Source: an uncultured Flavobacteriales bacterium
GTDB lineage: Bacteria > Bacteroidota > Bacteroidia > Flavobacteriales_D > Sanyastnellaceae
Direction of reading: 5' to 3'
Length of the DNA stretch: 63,083 nt
Assembly (NCBI GenBank): GCA_938082505.1
Contig: CALLLH010000025.1
Span: 1 to 63,083, forward strand
Shown here: piece by piece, positions 53,634 to 62,661 of the stretch
How positions within the stretch are numbered: position 1 is the stretch's first letter
Layout of the letters: every line of letters begins with the position of its first letter
Notes under the pieces: generated by a model
What the model saw: the letters and a program-made list of their open reading frames with translations, nothing else
Told to the model about the DNA's origin: nothing
The model's database searches: none
Position numbers and translations under genes: made by a program

Positions 53634-54011
53634 ATGAACATCCCCCAGGACCTTCGCTATTCCAAGGACCACGAATGGGTGCGCGTCGAGGGTGACGTGG
53701 CCACCGTGGGCATCACTGATTTCGCCCAATCCGAATTGGGAGACATCGTATTCGTCGAGGTCGAAACCGAAGATGAGACCCTGGCGGTGGATGAGGTTTT
53801 CGGCACCATCGAGGCGGTGAAGACGGTCAGTGACATGTTCATGCCCCTCTCGGGTACCGTGACCGAACTGAACCCGGCGCTGGAGGACAACCCGGCCCTC
53901 ATCAATGAGGATCCCTATGGGGAGGGGTGGGTCATCAAGGTCAAGCTCGACGGCGATGCCGATATGGGTCATCTGATGACCGCAGAGGCCTATGCCGCGG
54001 AGGTCGGCTGA
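53634..54011 (+). CDS. gcvH: Glycine cleavage system H protein
   Basis: 125 residues from the ATG at 53634 (frame open to 53607). The lipoyl domain carries the modified lysine in GTIEAVKTVSD, with the preceding GDIVFVEVETEDETLAVDEVF strands and the C-terminal DPYGEGWVIKVKLD. H protein shuttles the aminomethyl group between the P, T and L proteins. It lies 39 bases after sprA, as in flavobacteria, and overlaps the next gene by 20 bases. Confidence 0.97.
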   Translation: MNIPQDLRYSKDHEWVRVEGDVATVGITDFAQSELGDIVFVEVETEDETLAVDEVFGTIEAVKTVSDMFMPLSGTVTELNPALEDNPALINEDPYGEGWVIKVKLDGDADMGHLMTAEAYAAEVG

Positions 54012-54423
54012 GTCCCGTACCCGTGCCCGTTGGCGCCGCGCATTGCCGGCTGTCATGATGGGTTTGGCCGTCGTAGCCCTGCATGCCATGCCTGGTGGGG
54101 AATTGAAGGCCCATGACTGGTGGATGAATTGGCGACTGGACGTCTTTTTGCATGCGGCCCTGTTCGGTTTGTTCGGGTTGACCAGCCTCATTGCGCTGCG
54201 CAAGGGGGGAGAAAGCGACATGGGTTGCCAAGGAGCCTGGTGGTGGGTCATCGGCGGTGGTATGGTTCTGGCCGCCCTTCTCGAGTGGGCACAAGGCCTT
54301 GTTTTCCCCGGTCGCGGCAGCGATGTGTGGGATTTGGCAGCGGATTTCATTGGCCTCATACTGGCCGGCTTCTCATTTCGGGCATTGTATTTGATGTGGC
54401 CTGTGGGTAAGAAAGCCCATTGA
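53992..54423 (+). CDS. VanZ-family membrane protein
   Basis: 143 residues with four predicted helices (about 17-35, 47-68, 81-101, 116-136). The VanZ pattern is seen in D-W-x-x-N-W-RLDVFLHAALFG and ALLEWAQGLVFPGRGSDVWDLAADFIGLILAG, the latter being the family hallmark. Function of most VanZ-like proteins is unknown; it is not evidence of glycopeptide resistance by itself. It starts inside the end of gcvH, so it is translated from the same transcript. Confidence 0.85.
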   Translation: MPRRSAESRTRARWRRALPAVMMGLAVVALHAMPGGELKAHDWWMNWRLDVFLHAALFGLFGLTSLIALRKGGESDMGCQGAWWWVIGGGMVLAALLEWAQGLVFPGRGSDVWDLAADFIGLILAGFSFRALYLMWPVGKKAH

Positions 54424-54466
54424 TTAATTTGGCCCCCCGAAAGGCAGGTCCAGCAAAACTCCAACC

Positions 54467-55174
54467 ATGCAGCCACGCAAGACACCCCAAGCCGACCTCG
54501 AGAACAAACGGGGCACGTGGAGGTCCATCGGATTCGTTTCGGTGCTCTCCCTCCTCCTCGCCGCATTGGCTTGGACCAGCTATGACGTGAACATCATCCG
54601 GGCCCTCAACTTCGAGGTGGACCTTCTGGAGGATGAGGTCATCCCGGTCAATGTCATCCCCCCCCCTCCTCCGCCCCCTCCTCCCCAGCAGACGACGGTC
54701 ATCGAGATCGTAGACGACGAGGAGGAGATTGAGGAAGAGTTGGAGATCGAGGACATCGAGATCGATGAGGACACCGAGATCGAGATCATCGAAGTGGAAG
54801 AGGAGGAGGTCGTGGAGGAGGACATTCCTTTCATGATCGTCGAAGACATGCCGGGATTCGGTCCGTGCAAGAGCAAGACCGGCCAGGAACGCGACCAGTG
54901 TACGCAGCTGGAAATCATCCGGTATGTCAGCTCCAACACGAAGTATCCTCCCATCGCCAAGGATGCGGGCATTCAGGGCACCGTCTTTGTCTATTTCGTT
55001 GTCGGAAAGGATGGCAAGGTGCGCGACACGAAGGTTCTCCGTCCAGTGGACCCCCGTCTCGATGCGGAAGCCACACGCGTAGTGAGCTCACTTCCGGACT
55101 TCGAGCCCGGTCGTCAGCAGGGCAAGCCCGTGAGTGTGCAGTACACGATTCCGGTGAAATTCATCATACGCTGA
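54467..55174 (+). CDS. tonB: TonB-family energy transducer
   Basis: 235 residues: a cytoplasmic tail, one membrane helix (about 24-42), a run of nine prolines (about 66-74), a 50-residue stretch of mostly Glu, Asp, Ile and Val (about 80-128), and the C-terminal TonB domain (about 140-235) with YPPIAKDAGIQGTVFVYFVVGKDG and the FEPGRQQGKPVSVQYTIPVKF ending, listed as landmarks. It couples proton-motive force to outer-membrane receptors. The strongly acidic periplasmic linker, rather than a Lys-Pro-rich one, is common in Bacteroidota TonBs. It converges on the pnuC-like gene ten bases away. Confidence 0.93.
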   Translation: MQPRKTPQADLENKRGTWRSIGFVSVLSLLLAALAWTSYDVNIIRALNFEVDLLEDEVIPVNVIPPPPPPPPPQQTTVIEIVDDEEEIEEELEIEDIEIDEDTEIEIIEVEEEEVVEEDIPFMIVEDMPGFGPCKSKTGQERDQCTQLEIIRYVSSNTKYPPIAKDAGIQGTVFVYFVVGKDGKVRDTKVLRPVDPRLDAEATRVVSSLPDFEPGRQQGKPVSVQYTIPVKFIIR

Positions 55175-55184
55175 GGCGGACGGT

Positions 55185-55745
55185 TCAGATTTCGAACCAC
55201 CCCATGACGGCCATCGCGAGATAGATGGCGTACAGCGCGGCCCCGAAAGGAAGGCCGCGCTTTGCGTACAGATAGATGGCGACGGCGTCGATGGCGATCC
55301 AATAGGCCCAGTTCGCATGGTGGTTGTGCACCATCAGCCAGGTGGCGAGCAGGCTGAACACCGTAGTGAACGCATCGAGCAGGGGCAGCGCGCTGCGGGT
55401 ATGCCGCTTCAATCCGCGGGCGACGAAGACGGTGGTGATGGCGGCCGTGATGATGGCACCACCATGGGTCGTGCTGCTCCATTGTTGTGGTGTCCAGTCT
55501 TCGGCTCGGGAGGAGGCCCAGGCTCCGTATCCGGCCATGACCACATAGAAGGCCTGCAGGGCTGCTTCAGCGAGGATGTTCCTGCGCCAGCAGAGGACCA
55601 TGAGGCCCGTTGCCCCCATCCCTGCTGGAAGGAAGCACCAGGGAGTCCAGCCTTGGAGGTAGCCCCAGGTATAGCCGAGGCTCAACAGGACGGCGGTGAC
55701 CTCAATCGCACGCTCCTTGAATGGGATGGAGCCGGATTCCATCAT
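55185..55745 (-). CDS. pnuC: PnuC-like nicotinamide riboside transporter
   Basis: 186 residues with about seven hydrophobic helices. The PnuC signature pieces are EVTAVLLSLGYTWGYLQGW near the start, FYVVMAGYGAWA, and near the end a substrate-binding helix with NWAYWIAIDAVAIYLYAKRGL. PnuC proteins take up nicotinamide riboside (or thiamine in the PnuT branch) by facilitated diffusion, trapped by phosphorylation. The NadR-like kinase gene overlaps its start by four bases, which favours nicotinamide riboside as the substrate. Confidence 0.9.
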   Translation of the reverse strand: MMESGSIPFKERAIEVTAVLLSLGYTWGYLQGWTPWCFLPAGMGATGLMVLCWRRNILAEAALQAFYVVMAGYGAWASSRAEDWTPQQWSSTTHGGAIITAAITTVFVARGLKRHTRSALPLLDAFTTVFSLLATWLMVHNHHANWAYWIAIDAVAIYLYAKRGLPFGAALYAIYLAMAVMGWFEI

Positions 55746-56293
55746 GTTCCGCTGTATTGGAAGATGAGTTCGCGCACCCGGGCCAACCGCTCAGCGCCCA
55801 ACGCCATGAAGATTTCTTCGAAGGCGCAGCCACTGGACTCCAGGCGTTTGCGGTAGCGTTCCTGCAGAGCAAGCCTGTCTTCGAGGAGGGGGAGGGTGCG
55901 CAAGGGGTCTGGGTGCCAGTCGGGCATGGTATGGAACAACAGGTGCAGGTCCACCAGCTGCATGGCTTCATCGGTGCGTTCCAGTCCTGTCCCGAAGACT
56001 TCCCGGGCCCACATGTCGAGTACAAGTCCTCCCGTGTCGCAGATCAACACGGAGGATGTGCTCACCTCGACCTGATGCTGCACTTGTGTAATGAAGCCAT
56101 CCTGCAGTCGTTGCAGATCGTCGAGTCCAGTCTTTCCTGAAACGACGGCGGCATCCGTTCGGGCGGCCTCTTCCATCATCGGCCAACCCGTGCGTTGGGA
56201 GAGCATTCGGCCGATGGTGGTTTTCTGCGCGTTCTCGACACCGGTCAGCACCGCGATGAAGGGCCGGTTCAGTCGTCGAACCGGCATTGGCAT
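55742..56293 (-). CDS. NadR-like P-loop ATPase (ribosylnicotinamide kinase type)
   Basis: 183 residues, matching the kinase domain of NadR: an N-terminal P-loop, EEAARTDAA after it, the Asp region LICDTGGLVLDMWAREVFG (about 85-103), and the lid DLHLLFHTMPDWHPDPLRTLP followed by ERYRKRLESSGCAFEEI. The partner gene pnuC supports phosphorylation of nicotinamide riboside to NMN. The P-loop reads GVENAQKTT where the family has GPESTGKTT: the second glycine is glutamine, which should weaken ATP binding. It overlaps pnuC and the LRR gene. It lacks the NMN adenylyltransferase domain of full NadR. Confidence 0.8.
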   Translation of the reverse strand: MPMPVRRLNRPFIAVLTGVENAQKTTIGRMLSQRTGWPMMEEAARTDAAVVSGKTGLDDLQRLQDGFITQVQHQVEVSTSSVLICDTGGLVLDMWAREVFGTGLERTDEAMQLVDLHLLFHTMPDWHPDPLRTLPLLEDRLALQERYRKRLESSGCAFEEIFMALGAERLARVRELIFQYSGT

Positions 56294-56910
56294 GGGGGAC
56301 TGAAATGCAGGGTCCTTCCGGGCAGCAACTCTCGGATCCAGATCTGCTCGTCCACCGACATTTCATTGTGCAACAGGTCGAGTTCCACGAGGAATTCCAA
56401 CCGACTCAGAGAAGGGGGGAAATGTCCGATGAGATTGGACCAGAGGATGAGCCGCTCGAGTTGGGCGAGGTGGTCAATGTCCTCGGGAATGCCCTCGATC
56501 TCATTGTCGGCGAGGTCCAATTCGCGCAGGGTACCGACCTCCAGCAAAGCAGGCGGTATGCTGCTCAGCCGGTTGCTTCTCATGCTCAGGCGCTCCAGGT
56601 GCTTGAATTCAGCAATCCATGGAGGAAGACTGTCAATGCGGTTGCGGTCGAGGACGAGTTCCCTCAATTCTCTGAAACGGCGGAGGCGGTGGTCCATGTC
56701 CTGCCATTTCTGCTTGGTCAGGTCCAGCCGCCAGACTTTTTCCGGACGTTGAAGGGCGTCGTCGAACCGGGTCCAGACCCGGGCGGTGTCCCAGGTGGAA
56801 ACCAACTGTCCTGAGCTGGTCCCTGCTCCCAACAAGAGTGTGAGCATCGCCATGGCGGTCCTGAGGTGGACTTGGGCTGTTCGGGACATCGGGCTGAGAA
56901 CGGAAAACAT
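56269..56910 (-). CDS. Leucine-rich-repeat exported protein
   Basis: About 213 residues from the ATG at 56910; ATGs at 56889 and 56955 are also possible. A signal-like segment (AMAMLTLLLGAGTSSG) is followed by about six leucine-rich repeats of the 23-residue bacterial type (LRELVLDRNRIDSLPPWIAEF, LERLSMRSNRLSSIPPALLEV, LRELDLADNEIEGIPEDIDHL and so on), ending with a CQC motif. Such repeats bind proteins; the partner is unknown. It lies four bases after ribF and overlaps the NadR-like gene by 25 bases, so it is embedded in a cofactor operon without an obvious biochemical reason. Confidence 0.82.
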   Translation of the reverse strand: MFSVLSPMSRTAQVHLRTAMAMLTLLLGAGTSSGQLVSTWDTARVWTRFDDALQRPEKVWRLDLTKQKWQDMDHRLRRFRELRELVLDRNRIDSLPPWIAEFKHLERLSMRSNRLSSIPPALLEVGTLRELDLADNEIEGIPEDIDHLAQLERLILWSNLIGHFPPSLSRLEFLVELDLLHNEMSVDEQIWIRELLPGRTLHFSPPCQCRFDD

Positions 56911-56914
56911 GATG

Positions 56915-57892
56915 TCAAGCGTATCCAAGCGCACGCTTTGCTGCTGAAGCGTCATGGTCCAATTGGGCCACCAGGGCTTCCGGTGTGTCGAATTTCCGAA
57001 TGTCGCGAAGCCGGTCCACGAAGGTCACTTCCACAACGTGACCATACAGGTCGGGTTCGCCTGCATTGAAGAGGTGAGCCTCTATGGTGACCGGGTCTCC
57101 CGCGGCGTCGAAGGTGGGCCGGGGGCCTACGTGCACCATGGCGGCCCATGAGCGATCGGGGGGATGGCGTTCGCTGGTCGCATTCGAAGTCTCGACGGGC
57201 TGGACCCGGGCGGCGTAAACGCCCGTAGCCGGCAGCAACTGATGCTGCTCGATGGCCTCGAGGTTGGCCGTCCTGTATCCGAGTTGCCTGCCCCTGCCGG
57301 CGCCGGCCACGACTTCTCCGCGCCACGAATGGTACCTGCCCAGCAAGTTGTGTGCGCCTTGGAGATCGCCTTGTTCGATGCGCTGGCGGACCTTGGTGCT
57401 CGACACGGTCAATTCATCCTCGATGTGGGCTGGAATGTGCTGTACGTTGAAACCATAGGTGTCGCCGCACGCGCGCAGGAGTTCGACATCGCCCTCCCGT
57501 CCTGCTCCGAACCGGTGGTCGTGCCCCACCACGATGGTGGTGGTGCCGAGGCCTTCCACGAGCACGTCCCGCACGAATTCTTCGGGCCTCAGGCGGGAAA
57601 AGGCCTTGTCGAACGGCTGGATGACAAGGTGGTCCAATCCGGTGTCGGCCAGGCAGGCGGCACGCTGTTCCAACGATTGGAGGAGCTGGAGGCCACTGGC
57701 ATTGCCGAAGAGCACTTGTCTCGGATGCGGATCAAAAGTGAGGACCACCGTTTCCGCATCGGATTTCCGGGCTTCCCGGACCATCCATTCCAACAGGGCC
57801 TGATGTCCGAGGTGGACCCCATCGAATGTGCCAGTCGTCACGATGCGGCGGCGGCCGGAAGGGAAATGGGGAAGTCCTCGGTGGATGTGCAC
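56915..57892 (-). CDS. ribF: Bifunctional riboflavin kinase / FAD synthetase
   Basis: 325 residues starting at a GTG at 57892. The adenylyltransferase domain shows TTGTFDGVHLGHQALL, the VLTFDPHPRQVL motif, and VVGHDHRFGAGREGD; the C-terminal riboflavin kinase domain shows GRQLGYRTANL and the TGVYAARV loop. It turns riboflavin into FMN and FAD. The kinase motif normally reads G-x-PTAN; here proline is replaced by arginine. A TAACTTTG box ends five bases before the GTG, suggesting a leaderless start; no ATG is available before the conserved TTGTFDG motif. Confidence 0.93.
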   Translation of the reverse strand: MHIHRGLPHFPSGRRRIVTTGTFDGVHLGHQALLEWMVREARKSDAETVVLTFDPHPRQVLFGNASGLQLLQSLEQRAACLADTGLDHLVIQPFDKAFSRLRPEEFVRDVLVEGLGTTTIVVGHDHRFGAGREGDVELLRACGDTYGFNVQHIPAHIEDELTVSSTKVRQRIEQGDLQGAHNLLGRYHSWRGEVVAGAGRGRQLGYRTANLEAIEQHQLLPATGVYAARVQPVETSNATSERHPPDRSWAAMVHVGPRPTFDAAGDPVTIEAHLFNAGEPDLYGHVVEVTFVDRLRDIRKFDTPEALVAQLDHDASAAKRALGYA

Positions 57893-57897
57893 TGGAG

Positions 57898-57905
57898 CAA
57901 AGTTA
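57898..57905 (-). promoter_or_regulatory. -7 box directly before the ribF GTG
   Basis: TAACTTTG on the minus strand matches TAnnTTTG exactly and ends five bases before the GTG start of ribF. Confidence 0.5.
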
Positions 57906-58021
57906 GGATGACAGCCCTACGGGCCGGTGGTTGCGGGCTTCAAGCAGGTGAATCGGGATGCGTTGAAAACTCGTTTGAGCCCCCTTGTGGACGGTGGTGT
58001 TCGCAGGTGGTCCGTTTGGGT

Positions 58022-58029
58022 TAATTTTG
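58022..58029 (+). promoter_or_regulatory. Candidate -7 box of atpD-atpC
   Basis: TAATTTTG matches TAnnTTTG exactly, 54 bases before the atpD ATG, giving a leader of about 50 bases. No matching upstream TTTG at 19-21 bases. Confidence 0.5.
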
Positions 58030-58071
58030 CGGCGAAATCGAGGGCCTTTCAGGTCCACAGCTACGCGATAA

Positions 58072-59597
<1,526 letters not shown>

Positions 59598-59598
<1 letters not shown>

Positions 59599-59831
59599 TG
59601 AAAGTGGAGATCCTCTCTCCTGACGCGGTCCTCTTTGAAGGGGAAGCCCGCCACGTGTTCCTTCCGGGATCGGACGGGGCGCTCGGTGTGCTTGACCACC
59701 ATGCTGCCATGATTACGACGCTGGCCAAAGGCACGGTGAAAGTGGACACCAGCGATGGCGAGAAGGCGTTCGAGCTGAACGGAGGTACGGTTGAGGTCCT
59801 GGACAACAAGGTCCTCATCCTCGCCAGCTGA
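59598..59831 (+). CDS. atpC: F-type ATP synthase subunit epsilon, short form
   Basis: 77 residues, only the N-terminal beta-sandwich domain that sits on gamma (MKVEILSPDAVLFEGEARHV, FLPGSDGALGVLDHHAAM, NGGTVEVLDNKVLILAS as landmarks). The C-terminal helical hairpin that inhibits ATP hydrolysis in many bacteria is missing, as is common in Bacteroidota. It is translationally coupled to atpD. It converges on rlmH with ten bases between. Confidence 0.95.
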
Positions 59832-59841
59832 TATTGCAGAA

Positions 59842-60318
59842 TTATTCGTGGTGGTAGGGCTCTCCTCGAAGGATGGTCTGGGCACGGTACAGTTGTTCCA
59901 CGGCGAGCAGCCGGACCATCTGGTGGCTGAAGGTGAGCGCGCTCAAGGCGAGCTTCTCGGCGGCCTTTTCCTTGACTTCCGGATCGAAGCCGTAAGCGCC
60001 CCCGACCACGAGGGCAAGGTGCCGGATGCCCCGGTGGTGACGCTCCTCGAGCCATTGTGCCAGTTCCACGCTGCGCGGCTGCTTCCCCCGTTCGTCCAGC
60101 AGGACGACATGATCTGCATCTTCGAGCGCCTTGAGGAGGACGGGTGCTTCGGCTGCCTTCAATTGTGCTGGGGTGATGCGGGCATTGCGCAGTTTGACGT
60201 CGGGCAGCTCGAGGTATCGGAAGGGGGCGTAGCGGGACAGCCTGCCCACGTACTCGTCGATGCCCTGTTTGAGCCAAGGTGTGGACGTCTTGCCGATGAC
60301 GATGAGCGAAATGCGCAT
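59842..60318 (-). CDS. rlmH: 23S rRNA (pseudouridine1915-N3)-methyltransferase RlmH
   Basis: 158 residues of the SPOUT-type RlmH family, which methylates pseudouridine 1915 of 23S rRNA in assembled ribosomes. Landmarks are SLIVIGKT at the start, VVLLDERGKQPRSVELAQWL, the SAM-binding knot loop in LALVVGGAYGFDPEV, and the terminal LSALTFSHQMVRLLAVEQLYRAQTILRGEPYHHE, read as separate conserved parts. Full length. It is divergent from nadC with 32 bases between. Confidence 0.97.
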   Translation of the reverse strand: MRISLIVIGKTSTPWLKQGIDEYVGRLSRYAPFRYLELPDVKLRNARITPAQLKAAEAPVLLKALEDADHVVLLDERGKQPRSVELAQWLEERHHRGIRHLALVVGGAYGFDPEVKEKAAEKLALSALTFSHQMVRLLAVEQLYRAQTILRGEPYHHE

Positions 60319-60350
60319 GCCCGAAGTTCCGTCGAATTAACTTGCCGGCC

Positions 60351-61256
60351 ATGTCCAGTGATGGCTTCCTTCCCGGATCGGTGATGAGTGCAGCAGCATT
60401 GATGCAGGAGAGCATTGTGTCCGCTTGGCGAGAGGATGTGGGGAACGGGGATGTCACGTCCATGGCATGCATTCCTGAAAATGCCCGGGAGCGGGCGGGG
60501 TTCCTCATCAAGGGCCATGGGGTGATAGCGGGCCTTGAGGTGGCCCGGATGGTGTTTGCCCACGGGGCTCCGGACGTGGCCTTCCAGCTGGAAGCGGAAG
60601 AGGGCGATCAAGTGGTGCCGGGTCGTGTTGTGGGTTGGGTTGAAGGACCGGCACGTCAGATTTTGACGGCGGAGCGGTTGGCATTGAATTTCATGCAGCG
60701 CATGAGTGGGATCGCCACCGGAACGCGGCGGGTCGTGGACCTGTTGGCGGGCACGCGCACCCGGGTGCTCGACACGCGCAAGACCACACCGGGCATTCGG
60801 GCGTTCGAGAAGGCCGCCGTGCTGATCGGCGGTGGGGTCAACCACCGGATGGGGTTGTATGACCAGATCCTGATCAAGGACAACCACGTCGATTACGCGG
60901 GAAGCATGGCCGCTGCCGTCAGGAATGCCCATGCTTTTCTGGCCTCGTCCGGTCGTTCTGTGCCGGTCGTGGTGGAGGTGCGGGGCATGGAGGAGATTCG
61001 GGAGGCGCTGGGGGTAGGGGGTGTGGACCGTCTGCTGCTGGACAACTTCAGTCCGTTGCAGGCGAGGGAGGCCGTGGACTTTGTCGGAGGTGCGGTGCCG
61101 CTGGAGGCCAGCGGCGGATTGACTCCGGACAATGTGAGGGCCTACGGAGATGCAGGGGTGGATTTTGTCTCCCTGGGGTGGTTGACCCACAGTCCGACGC
61201 CCCTCGACATCAGTCTCAAGAGTGCTGCGGCGCTGGAATCGCTTGGCCATGGGTGA
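60351..61256 (+). CDS. nadC: Quinolinate phosphoribosyltransferase
   Basis: 301 residues from the ATG at 60351; a TTG at 60342 and later ATGs at 60384 and 60402 are also in frame. The enzyme joins quinolinate and PRPP to form nicotinate mononucleotide. Landmarks are ED-VGNGDVTS, RLALNFMQRMSGIAT, the substrate-binding TRKTTPGIRAFEKAAVLIGGGVNHRMGLYDQILIKDNH region (shown as a sequence of motifs), VEVRGMEEI, LLLDNFSP and LEASGGLTPDNV. The first 15 residues lie before the usual start. YihY-like gene starts inside its last codons. Confidence 0.95.
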   Translation: MSSDGFLPGSVMSAAALMQESIVSAWREDVGNGDVTSMACIPENARERAGFLIKGHGVIAGLEVARMVFAHGAPDVAFQLEAEEGDQVVPGRVVGWVEGPARQILTAERLALNFMQRMSGIATGTRRVVDLLAGTRTRVLDTRKTTPGIRAFEKAAVLIGGGVNHRMGLYDQILIKDNHVDYAGSMAAAVRNAHAFLASSGRSVPVVVEVRGMEEIREALGVGGVDRLLLDNFSPLQAREAVDFVGGAVPLEASGGLTPDNVRAYGDAGVDFVSLGWLTHSPTPLDISLKSAAALESLGHG

Positions 61257-62208
61257 GCAACCTTGGGAGGAGCGGTTGCGGCGGACATTCCTTAGCCGCC
61301 TGTTGATTGCGCCGCTCGAGCGGCTGCATCCGTGGGGATTCCAAGGCATGAGCGCATGGGAAGTATTTCGGTTTTTCGTGGTGGGTGTCGCGAAAGGGGC
61401 GCTCGGAATCCGGGCCGCTGCGATTGCCTTCCAGGTGTTCGTGGCCATTTTTCCGGTCATTCTTGTGTTGTTGAGCTTGCTGCCCCTCGTGCCTGTGGAG
61501 GATTTCCAGGGCAACCTGTTCGATGCCCTGCGCGTGTACTTCCCGGGCGATACGTTCCGATTGGTGGAGTCGACGGTCGAGGATCTGCTGGCCACGGGTG
61601 TCCATCCCGAGATTGCCAGCCTGGGTTTTCTGCTGATGTTGTTTTATGCGTCGAGCTCGATCAATGGCATTCTGTCGGGATTGAATGAGGCGCACCACCT
61701 CGAGCGCAGGGGGAATTGGCTGCTCATGCGGGCCATGTCCATACTTCTCATGGTCGTGTTTTCCCTCTTCCTCATCGTGGCGGTCTTGCTGATTGTCTTC
61801 AGTGGTACGTTGCTCGATTGGCTGATGGCGCAGGGGCTTGTGGCGTTGGAGGATCTGCCGCTCATCCAGGCCATCCGATGGTTGACGACGTTGGTATTGT
61901 TGTACACCACGATCACCGCCCTCTACAACGCGGCCGATTTCACCCAGCGCCGTTGGAAGTTCCTGACGCCCGGGGCCATCGCCACGACCGGCCTGATCGT
62001 GGTGACGTCCATCGCCTTCGCCTGGTTCGCCAATTCCCTCTCCAGCTACAACCGGCTCTATGGTTCTTTGGGCACTTTGCTGTTGTTGCTGGTTTGGCTC
62101 AATGTCAATTGCTTCCTGCTCATCATCGGGTTCGACCTCAATACAGCATTGAACAAGGCACGCAAAGGCATGGCGACGGGTAGTGGCCCATTGACGGAAG
62201 CCGCTTAA
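61249..62208 (+). CDS. YihY/BrkB family inner-membrane protein
   Basis: 319 residues from the ATG at 61249, with six predicted helices (about 38-70, 97-125, 140-170, 185-205, 225-250, 260-285). The first helix begins GIRAAAIAFQVFVAIFPVILVLLSLLP, and ASSSINGILSGLNEAHH and LLLVWLNVNCFLLIIGFDLN are conserved in the YihY/BrkB (formerly ribonuclease BN) family. Function unknown; a transport or envelope role is likely. It overlaps the nadC stop by eight bases. Confidence 0.9.
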   Translation: MGEQPWEERLRRTFLSRLLIAPLERLHPWGFQGMSAWEVFRFFVVGVAKGALGIRAAAIAFQVFVAIFPVILVLLSLLPLVPVEDFQGNLFDALRVYFPGDTFRLVESTVEDLLATGVHPEIASLGFLLMLFYASSSINGILSGLNEAHHLERRGNWLLMRAMSILLMVVFSLFLIVAVLLIVFSGTLLDWLMAQGLVALEDLPLIQAIRWLTTLVLLYTTITALYNAADFTQRRWKFLTPGAIATTGLIVVTSIAFAWFANSLSSYNRLYGSLGTLLLLLVWLNVNCFLLIIGFDLNTALNKARKGMATGSGPLTEAA

Positions 62209-62212
62209 TTTG
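62205..62212 (+). promoter_or_regulatory. Candidate -7 box, leaderless arrangement, DUF2147 gene
   Basis: TTAATTTG (one mismatch) ends five bases before the ATG at 62218; it overlaps the end of the YihY-family gene. Confidence 0.35.
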
Positions 62213-62217
62213 GACTC

Positions 62218-62652
62218 ATGATGCAACGATTCGCTGTCGCACTGGCCCTGACCTGTGCCCTTGGCTCTGTTTCCGCCCAGTCCATTCTTGGGCGCTGGAA
62301 GACCATTGACGATGAGATGGAGGGCCGGGTGAAGAGCATCGTGGAGATCACGGAGCAGGATGGCCAGTATTTCGGTACGGTCGTGGAACTCTTCCGTTTG
62401 CCGGATGAGGACCAAGATCCGCATTGCACCAAGTGTTCCGATGACAGGGAAGGCCAGCGCGTGCTGGGAATGCAGATCGTGCGCGACATGCAGGTCGGGG
62501 ATGGTGAATGGGAAGAGGGCACCATCTGTGATCCCAAGAATGGCCGGATCTACGATTGCAAGATGTGGTTCGATGAGGGCGAGCCTGATGTGCTCAAGGT
62601 TCGGGGCTACTGGGGATTCCTGTTCCGCACCCAGGAGTGGCTGCGCCAGTAG
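62218..62652 (+). CDS. DUF2147 exported protein
   Basis: 144 residues with a signal peptide (RFAVALALTCALGSVSAQ). The DUF2147 lipocalin-like core is seen in ILGRWKTIDDE near residue 23, KSIVEITEQDGQYFGTVVEL, GMQIVRDMQ, the GTICDPKNGRIYDCKMW strand pair and the closing VRGYWGFLFRTQEWLR. CTKC near residue 64 is the usual cysteine pair. The fold is a small beta-barrel in the periplasm; function is unknown. It converges on the flippase-like gene nine bases away. Confidence 0.88.
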   Translation: MMQRFAVALALTCALGSVSAQSILGRWKTIDDEMEGRVKSIVEITEQDGQYFGTVVELFRLPDEDQDPHCTKCSDDREGQRVLGMQIVRDMQVGDGEWEEGTICDPKNGRIYDCKMWFDEGEPDVLKVRGYWGFLFRTQEWLRQ

Positions 62653-62661
62653 TCAGCGGGT

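Noticed and set aside
53992..54423. VanZ-like gene as an antibiotic-resistance determinant
   Set aside because: No van operon partners are near; VanZ-family membrane proteins are widespread with other or unknown roles.
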